DNA from: Phlebotomus papatasi
Lineage: Eukaryota > Arthropoda > Insecta > Diptera > Psychodidae
Direction: 5' to 3'
Assembly (NCBI RefSeq): GCF_024763615.1
Contig: NC_077222.1
Coordinates: forward strand, 3,410,001 to 3,474,000
DNA: 64,000 nt
Shown here: one piece after another, positions 56,385 to 64,000 of the stretch
How the letters are laid out: each line of letters opens with the position of its first letter
Position numbering within the stretch: the stretch's first letter is position 1
Notes under the pieces: model-generated
The model's input: the letters and a program-made list of their open reading frames with translations, nothing else
Told to the model about the DNA's origin: nothing
The model's database searches: none
Position numbers and translations under genes: made by a program

Positions 56385-58177
56385 TAGGTGAGATTCTTAA
56401 CAATCTCACCTACTATAATCCTAACAAAATTTCATGTCCTCCGATCGACCTCAAACTTGGCCAAAATGTGTTTCGCCACTTCCTGATCACGAATATATAT
56501 GTGGCTATTTTACGTTCCCGGCCGGCCGGCTGGCCGGCCGCTCTTTGGAGCTTAATAGCTCCTAAACTAAAAAAGATATCGACTTGCGGTTTTCGGCAAA
56601 GGTTATATATCGCATGAAAATTGCAACTTGGTGCATTGACCCCCCACCCCCCACCCCTCCTTCCGCCATTTTGAAGACCCCCCTTTTTTTGTTTTCTCAA
56701 TAGCTCCGCCCCTATGGCATTCAGCGGACTCAAATTTTAGTATGTTATAGCTGGGCCTTAGACCTTTCCATCAACACCAAACTTAAGATCCCCCGACCCC
56801 CCTGACCCGAGCTATAAGGGTCCAAAAAGAAATTCTTAAAATGGCCATAACTCCGGTTCTAATTATCAGAATTTAAAAAGTGAGGGCTTTTTGGAAAGCT
56901 CTCGTGAAATTCCACTTCCTCTTCTAACATCGCAAGTTCATAAAACCACCGCTAGGGGCGCTATTATTAAAAAGAAAATTTTTAAATCTTATAAGTTAAA
57001 TAACTCAAAAATTCCATTGTGCATCGGGCTGAAATTTTAGTATGTTGTAGCCGTTGATTATACCTATCAAACAAAAAAAACCTTAAGTCGATCCATAACC
57101 CCTGATCCGAGCTATAAGGGGTCAAAGTTCGAACATTGACCGGCCTCTATCTCCGGTTCTAATTAACATAGCGACCTAAATTTTACCTTTTTGGTTTCGT
57201 CTCGATGAGCACTTTCAGATGGAAGTTCAAAAAGTCACCACAGGTGGCGCTGTGATAGCGTCAAAATTCATCGAAATTCAAAGTCACTTTTCTCAAAAAC
57301 GGCATTGTGCAAGTTAATGAAATTTTAGTATGTAGTAGTCCAGTCTAGGACGTTTCCAAAATGGTGCGTATGTGCGCTGTGGTTTCAATAGAACCGGAGA
57401 TATGAGGGGTCAAAGTTCACGAAATTCAAAAAATCATATCTCCGGTTCTATGTGACCGATTTTGATGAGTGAGGGCTTAAACGAAAGATCTCACCAAATG
57501 CTACAACTTTTTAGAACACTTAAACTTCGTGGGACCAACACCAGGGGCGCCACAGTCGAAAAACCAATTTCAATATCACATAACCTCAATTATCTCGACT
57601 GTCGCTGAACCGATTTTGATGATTACTTCGACATAATTGTAGAGCACATTTGTCTCTATATTTCGTCCATACATCATTTTCCGCTCAGACTACGCTATCA
57701 CTCCGATTTTGCTGTTTAAGTGTGAAAAAATTGATTTTTTCCATAATAACGCTTTGAAACCACTCAGATGCCAATTTGACTGCCTCTACTCCACCAAAAC
57801 ACTTAAGATAGGATTTTGAATGGAAAGTCTCACAAAATACAACAATTCTTTGATATAGTTGAAGTTCAACAAATGACTACTTGGGGCACTCTGGATGAAA
57901 AAACGAGTTGAGAAAGAAACAACCTCGATTATCACGGCTTCTAATTAATCGATGAGATCATGTTCTATGGGAAAATTATAGAGTACATTCTGGTCTACAT
58001 TTCACCCATATATCACTTTTCTGTCAGTTCATCCAAATCCTTGATATTTTGGTTTAAATACAAAATTTGTATAATTTCACGAATTTGATTCAAGATAACT
58101 GAATGGCGACTCACAATTTCAGCTCTAAATCGAATTTGCATGCACTCCGAGTTAGCTCACGTTAAGAATCTCACCTA
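56385..58177. mobile_element. 1.8-kb repeat with inverted TAGGTGAGATTCTTAAC ends and internal modules
   Basis: It opens TAGGTGAGATTCTTAACAAT followed by ctcacctactataatcct, and ends gttaagaatctcaccta near 58177; a ccggttaggattat follows that pairs with ataatcctaac of the left end. Inside, at about 56730, 57029 and 57318, three diverged modules of about 290 bp repeat gaaattttagtatgt, gagctataaggggtcaaa, tctccggttcta and aggggcgc in order. There is no protein domain and no known class. Confidence 0.6.
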
Positions 58178-58732
58178 CATAAGCCGGTTAGGATTATCTG
58201 TCCCTTTTTATTTTTTAATGTTTCTAGAACCGTTCTTTAATAAGAAATTGTTTATATTGACAATAAAAGGATCAAATCTGTCTTTTTCTTCAAATTAAAA
58301 CCTTTCAACAGTAGGAAAATTTTATTTTAAAACTAGAATTTGTGACTGATAGCGGCCATAAGCTTTTATGTAATGAAAACGGCTTAATCAAGGTCTTTAG
58401 GGAAATTAGCGTAAAATGGAAGTTATTACGAAGAGGATGAGTCATTCGGGAAACATTATTTATCAATTTTTCAAGAAAAAGGACTCCTAAGAACGAAAAT
58501 ACTGTACTTTCAAAGGTAATACCATGTTATCGGATATGGAATTGAAACAAATTTATTACAAAGCGGTAACTTTTACTTATAAAACTTCTCAAATACCGGT
58601 AGGATATTGAAGTACGAATCACTACACGTCGAATTCGACAAAATCCTGATGGCTACAAACTGCCTACAGTGAATAAAACCGCTAAAGTAACCATTGCTTA
58701 AGAAGCACCATTCTATTATAGTGTTAAAATTT

Positions 58733-58917
58733 TACACATTTTCAAATTAAACAATATTGTTGAAAATTTTTCAACTATAATTGTGGTAATTTTTAATCAC
58801 GTGACAATAAATTACCAAAATGTTGTGCATTTTTAAAATATTTTTTAAATTAAACAACTAAAATAGTCGATTTTGCACTATTATAGTAGTAAAATTTTAC
58901 ACGTTTTGTTACTGTGT
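58733..58917. mobile_element. Truncated copy of the 576-1491 element
   Basis: It matches the right part of that element: tagtgttaaaattttacaca, aatcacgtgacaataaatta and the terminal gttactgtg. The left end is missing. Confidence 0.6.
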
Positions 58918-59194
58918 TGAATATTTTTCCTCTTTAATAAAGAAAATTATTAATTATTAGCTAACATTGAAGTCAAGATATCTATTTGGGTTTTTATTAT
59001 GAACATTATTTTCCAATTAATTTTATTTTCGAACGTTTTCACACAATTTTGTAAGTGTCAGGGGTGCAGTATGGTTACTTTTCAACAGAATATCATTAAG
59101 AATTTTGAGATTTTCTCACTGTCTCGAATGGATAAAAAGAAAAAGAGACTACAAAGGAATTTTTTTCTTTCTCTTTCTGTATTCTATTGTAAAT

Positions 59195-59962
59195 CACTGA
59201 GAGAAATCCGTAAAAGTTAAAATAACATTCCGGAAATGTTAATTTTACCCTGCAGATCCAAAATCGGTGTAAATATTACCCTTTTTAGGTGTGTTATGGG
59301 TTAAAGTTACCCTTCTTTCATGTTAACCCTCTAACGGTGTTTTCTTTAATATGCGAAAAAAAGTTCTAAAACAATGTTTTCTAGGTTAATTATGATCCAA
59401 TAAAGTCGAAAAAATCATCCATTCTTCATTATTTCTTTTACTTTAGGCGCTAGGTGAGAAAATATAAAAATTTTTTGAAACTCTTTTTGCTTCTAAAATT
59501 CACATTTTTAGTTTTTTCAAATTTTTTAAATAAAATATACAAAGTAGAATGACATATCTTTCAGTAAAAAATAAATTTATTTTAGTCAGATAACTTTAAA
59601 TCGGTATTTTTATGGAAATTGAAAATGAGTTTTTTTGCACTAATATTTTTAGTTGCTTTTTCTCTAACCTGTCACACAAAACTGGGAATAGCAACCAAAC
59701 GAAGAGTCAAAATGAGTTCAAAGAGATGTTTATAAGACTATTACCGAGGACACTATAGCACTTTTAAATAAATAAAACCTTTATTGTCGCTGTAAATGTG
59801 ATTTTTGTGAAGACCGCCTGGAGGCGGTCTTCACAAATTAGAGGGTTAATTTTACCATTAAAAATGTGTAAAATTAACATTAAAAAAGATATATTTTTGC
59901 ACCTAAAAAGTTTTAGTTATGAGGAAAAAAAAGTTAATCGCACCCCTGTTTTTTTCTCAGTG
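59195..59962. mobile_element. TIR element with CACTGAGAAAAA-type ends
   Basis: The left end is CACTGAGAGAAATCCGTAAA; the right end is the inverse of CACTGAGAAAAAAACAGGGG. The outer part repeats gttaattttaccc-like words. About 768 bp. CACT ends may indicate a CACTA-type element, but no duplication or transposase supports it. A perfect hairpin (59804-59837) lies inside. Confidence 0.5.
59804..59837. other. Perfect GC-rich hairpin, 15-bp stem, 4-base loop
   Basis: TTTGTGAAGACCGCC, loop TGGA, GGCGGTCTTCACAAA. It stands out in an AT-rich setting. On either strand it could fold tightly in RNA or extrude in DNA. Confidence 0.8.
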
Positions 59963-60073
59963 TAGAGAATCTCCGGTATAATCACCTAATTACCGATACT
60001 GGCCTTCCCATTTCAATCGATCCGAATGAAAAGTCCCAGGAATTGAGAGATGCCTTTTCTCCTTTTGTTCCAG

Positions 60074-62099
60074 GACTGGTGACATGGTGGATGTGATTTC
60101 GATGCGTCTGCAGGAGGCATATGCCTTCGGCTGGGGCGATGGTGGTCAGAGAGTCGAGGAACGTCCGACCTTTGACTTTCTGCGGCGTTTTGGGGAACAG
60201 CAGCGCCGGAAGCGTGCCCAGGAGGTGGAAACGGACAAACGTACACGCGAAACGAGTTTGTATGAGATCAAGGAATCAGCCATGCAAGTTCCAACCCCAC
60301 CCCATCGTGTTCCCCAGGGATTGGCTTGTCGCTACTGTGTTCCCGGATCGGAGATTCAGCTGGATCCGCATGAGCGTCGACGGGATGTGATAGATGTCCT
60401 GCGTACGACTCAGCATGCAAATCAGGGCCCGAATCAGAGTTACTTGGATTGGGCTACGTGGTTTCCCATCCTGGCCCAGTGTCTGCGCGTGAAGAAGTAC
60501 GTGTTTCCGGAAGTGTCTCCGAAAGTGCTGGAGGATGAACGTGTTCGGAGTGCTATTGATCAGGCGGCTGTGCAGTCGGTGAGGGAGGAACGTCAGGCAG
60601 CTGAAGCCCAGGGAAGGCCATTCAATGACACAGAAACCTACACGGAAATGCTGGAGAGGCACAATAAGCGTGCGAAGAAAGTCATGCTGGACATGAGATC
60701 GAAACTCTCCAATGTCCTTCTGCAGATCACATCGTGGTTGGTTTACAAGATTCTACCGTGCTTCCTGACCGGAGCCGTTGCCCATCCGGCACAGATTGAA
60801 ATGCTTAAAGCTGCCTCGAGTCGTTCTCCGGGGACTCCATTGATTTTTTTGCCACTGCACAGAAGCCATTTGGATTATGTTTTGGTGACTTTTATGCTGT
60901 TGAACAATGATTTGAAGGTTCCTGTGATTGCGGCGGGAAATAATTTGAGGATACCATTTTTTGGGGAAGCTCTGAGAGGCTTAGGAGCATTCTACATCAA
61001 ACGCAAAATTGACCCGATTACAGGGAAGAAGGATATTGTCTATAGGGCAATTCTGCATTCGTATCTGCAGCATTGCCTGACGGCCGGACACAATGCGGAA
61101 TTTTTCATTGAGGGCGGAAGGACGAGAACGGGAAAACCGTGTATTCCGAAGAGTGGAATTTTGTCGGTCGTTGTGGAGGCTTTTATGGAAAAGGCAGTTC
61201 CGGATGTGCTCCTTGTGCCAGTTTCTGTGAACTATGAGCGTCTGGTGGATGGAAATTTCGTGGCGGAGCATTTGGGTCAGAGAAAACCACCGGAAACTTT
61301 CACATCAGCCATTTCGGCCATCTGGAAGGCGGTCAAATCGAATTACGGCCTCATGAGGATTGATTTCAATGAACCATTCTCCCTCCGGGAACTCGTGGAG
61401 GCCTTCAAGCGAACACAGGAACGAGAATTGCCTCGAACGGAACCCGGAGACAGACTCCTGCAACAAACGAAATCCTCAACATCCCTCTATGGCACTGACA
61501 TCGTTCAGGAGGATCACCGAGGATTGGTGGACAGCATAGCTCGTCATGTTGTCTATGATTGTGCCAGTGCAACGAGTGTAATGTCCACAAATGCCGTAAC
61601 ATTCCTCCTGCTCACCCAATTCCGTCGTGGAGTCACAATAAGTGTTCTGGCCAGAGCTCTCGATCGTCTCCGGGACAATCTGCACGGGCTGAAGGATATG
61701 GGCTTCACGGGAGATTCAGAAGCGATTATTGAGTACGTGGTGACTCTTCTGGGCAAGCAACTGATCACCCTGGACAAAATCAATGGCGAAATGTTCATAA
61801 AGCCAATCAACACGGTTCCGGCCATGCTAGAATTGGCCTACTATGCCAACACTCTAATGCCCTTCTATGCCTTGGAATCGGTAGTGACGGCAGCGATATA
61901 TGCTCTGCTTCCGGACAAGGAGATGGGATTGGAAGAGAAGGTGACAGTGCTTGAAGAGGAACTGCTGGAACTGTGCCACAGATTCTGTGATATCCTCCGT
62001 TATGAATTCATATTGAACAAACCGTGCCAGGATCTGCATTCTCTCCTCCATGAGACACTCCAGAAGATGCAAGATAGAGATCTGATAAGTATTCCAAAG
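60074..62099 (+). CDS. mino: Mitochondrial-type glycerol-3-phosphate acyltransferase, main exon (partial gene)
   Basis: GPAT transfers an acyl group from acyl-CoA to sn-glycerol-3-phosphate, the first step of glycerolipid synthesis, at the mitochondrial outer membrane or ER. The Drosophila homologue minotaur is also reported in primary piRNA production. Numbering from ATG 60084, the four acyltransferase motifs are intact: I, HRSHLD (259-264, catalytic H and D); II, GAFYIKR (301-307); III, FIEGGRTRTG (341-350); IV, VPVSVNYER (378-386). A conserved membrane-proximal block (SYLDWATWFPI) lies at 119-129. The acceptor at 60072-60073 adds three codons upstream. The donor is CCAAAG/gtaagt (62100), phase 0, so the open frame beyond 62099 is intronic. 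About 700 residues are present; vertebrate GPAM has 828, so 100-150 C-terminal residues lie beyond the window. Confidence 0.95.
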
Positions 62100-64000
62100 G
62101 TAAGTGTCCTAGATGATTCTATCCATGATTTCCATATCTCATTTACTCCATTTCTTGCAAATATTCAGTGTAAACGCAAGTAAAGACTTGGAGTTCTTGG
62201 TCGGTTGAACTGATTTATTGCCAAAAATCGATCACCTTTTATACACAAATTTTGCTTACACTAACAATTTGATTATTGAGGGGAAACTGGAAATATTGGG
62301 AAAATTGTGGGGAAATCTTAGATATTGCCGGAATTTATACTGTTTACATTCATATAAACTAGCCGTTAATTAATATCACAATATATATTTTGGTCTTATG
62401 CCTTATGCTTTATTTCTTGATCTTGCAATATAAATCTTATTACTACTAAATTTTATTATACTCTTAATACATATGATCAGGAGGGTAACATTAGCTCTGA
62501 AAAATGCGACCAGTTTTAGTATAAAATTTTCGCTGTTTTCGTACACATTTCACGAGATATCTCCGAAACTACGTAGGTTGCCAATTTGAGGTTTTCGGTT
62601 GCCCATTTCATATTAAATTGCCTTTTATTTTGTATTTATATTTATTGCTAATTCATTCCACAATGACAGAAAACACCGGATAAACTCCAAAGTTTTTCCG
62701 GCACGCTAGAAACATATGCCCCTGCATATGATATTATATAGCATTACATTCGTAGTATTATATGTTAATAATTCTAATATCTGTTCATCTACTGAACATT
62801 CAGTGAATTTTGAAATTTAAAATACCCTTTTGAAGGTTATGTTCGACATAATCTCAAAAGAAATTCTTTCTGGAGGTTACAAACGACGCTAAGACGGCAA
62901 TGACCACCTACCCTGTAGCCGATCGGCCGCAAAGTTTCACAGTAATGGAAAAATCTATGGAATTTATCTCCTATTTTTCCACGTGAGCTTCCGGGGAAAT
63001 AAAGGGTAATATTCCGTTTGGAATTCTGCGGAGCTTTTTTCGCGTGGATTTCCTTGAAAAAAAATCCGAAGTATTTTCTTGCAATTATCTAAGAACATTC
63101 TATGGAAATTGAAACAAAGTTTCCATTGAAAATTCCGAGTATATTTTCTGATATCTTTCCGGCCAAGATTCCATGGAAGTGAACGCGAGAATTCCGCAAT
63201 TATTTTTCGGCCTAACGCTATAATTCTTGCAAGCTAGACATACTCAAATGAACGATATGGTAGCAATATTTTCAATTCAAAAGTAGAACAACTGAGTGTT
63301 CGTCTGATAGATGAACACTCTCCAAGTTCTAAGCTGCCAATTGGCACTGATCGTCCATATTTGTGGATGTTTTTTTTTGTGGAAATTCTCTATGAAAATT
63401 CCACGCCATTTTTAATCAATTTTTGGAATTATTTTGAAGAAAAATATACTTAAAAATCCACTGGAAAAGTCGTGGAATTCCGTAATATTAAACCACGGAA
63501 GCCACTAAGGCCGTTGCATGAAAATTTCTACGGAGATTTTCGTGGAAATAAAGAGGATTTTTCCCAATTTTTAAAGGGCTGACTGCCGATTATCCGCTAA
63601 TAATCCGAAGGAAAAGCCGTGGAAATATTCATCAGAGAAAAGTCCATGGAAACTCGTGGATATTTCTTATTAGACGGCCCTATACAGAGTTCCACGAAAG
63701 TCCATGGAACGCTAGGAAGAAATTTAGCGTCAAATTCCATCTCGGAAACTTACGCGGATTTTGAGCGGTAACAATCCAGGGAACTCCACGCGGATTTTTA
63801 GCGGTAAAATCAGCGGACATGGCAGAAAAGGCTGCTGGAAATCCAGTGGAATCGCGGCGACCGTTGGCTATAGGGAAAATCAATTCTAACTAATTTAGGG
63901 TAGAATTTGGAAAGTCGGACACTTAAGAAAAGCACAAATTTGAATGCAATTTTAAGGTCATATATTTTTCCTTTTTTCGGTTCATGAGTTTCTCATTCTC
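62100..64000 (+). other. GPAT intron 2 or downstream sequence, no exon found
   Basis: It starts with a strong donor (gtaagtgtc). I see no following coding exon to the window end. It contains one short palindrome (62831-62856) and, from about 62950, a stretch of gaaattcc/ggaattcc-type words like that at 1790-2760. Confidence 0.6.

Larger units (their letters stand above)
34285..60073 (+). other. Proposed GPAT intron 1 (25.8 kb)
   Basis: This whole interval lacks coding exons that I can support. It holds the elements listed separately, six or more of the short palindromes, and the 7.45-kb foldback element. Stretches with nothing recognised are 35723-36920, 38180-39770, 40640-40990, 42300-43440, 43880-46860 (except the 44235 repeat), 47290-48870, 58200-58730 and 58920-59190; they are AT-rich with diffuse old repeats. 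The acceptor is ccttttgttccag at 60061-60073. Confidence 0.5.

Noticed and set aside
60276..62072. Several minus-strand open frames of 65-128 codons
   Set aside because: Shadows of the GPAT exon; no start context or known domain.

Overview
This is AT-rich eukaryotic DNA with spliced genes, most likely from an insect and probably a fly (Diptera). The Elongin B, ubinuclein/yemanuclein, OVCA2-type hydrolase and mitochondrial glycerol-3-phosphate acyltransferase proteins are all animal-like, the Elongin B reads most like a fly protein, and one predicted core promoter has fly-style TATA, Inr and DPE elements. I cannot name the species; a nematoceran fly is a guess. No bacterial, viral, CRISPR, rRNA or convincing tRNA genes were seen. 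The many short open frames outside the genes are AT-rich noise or repeat sequence.

Layout. (1) 9111 down to 1, minus strand: the N-terminal 510 codons of a ubinuclein/yemanuclein gene (HIRA histone-chaperone subunit) in five exons, all joined in phase 0; it runs off the left edge. (2) 14578-15463, plus: a complete two-exon FSH1/OVCA2-family serine hydrolase. (3) 22324-18259, minus: a complete three-exon Elongin B of 118 residues. (4) 33648 to beyond 62099, plus: a mitochondrial-type GPAT (minotaur/GPAM family). A large exon (60074-62099) carries the acyltransferase motifs. A tiny upstream exon (34223-34284) encoding a hydrophobic N-terminus is proposed from exact splice-phase match, which leaves a first intron of 25.8 kb. 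The C-terminus lies off the right edge.

Almost everything else is repeats. There are many families of small non-autonomous DNA transposons with terminal inverted repeats (TIRs), often nested, mostly with TA target duplications and some with TTAA, TTA or 8-bp duplications. There are decayed transposase pieces: a Tc1 C-terminus, a mariner-like relic, and a psq-type helix-turn-helix. The largest element is a 7.45-kb foldback transposon in the GPAT intron (48873-56324). It has near-identical inverted arms of about 2 kb, an expanded tandem array of about 150-bp monomers on one side, and a perfect 8-bp duplication. A 273-bp hairpin relative with its own perfect 8-bp duplication lies in the Elongin B intron.

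The most unexplained signal is a short palindrome of about 25 bp (TGAGGTTATGT, a few bases, ACATAACCTCA and variants). It occurs about 15 times, outside any element I can delimit, and clusters between the OVCA2-like gene and Elongin B. The four genes have no obvious shared pathway: chromatin assembly, a hydrolase of unclear substrate, transcription/ubiquitin-ligase adaptor, and glycerolipid synthesis (with a reported piRNA role for the fly GPAT).
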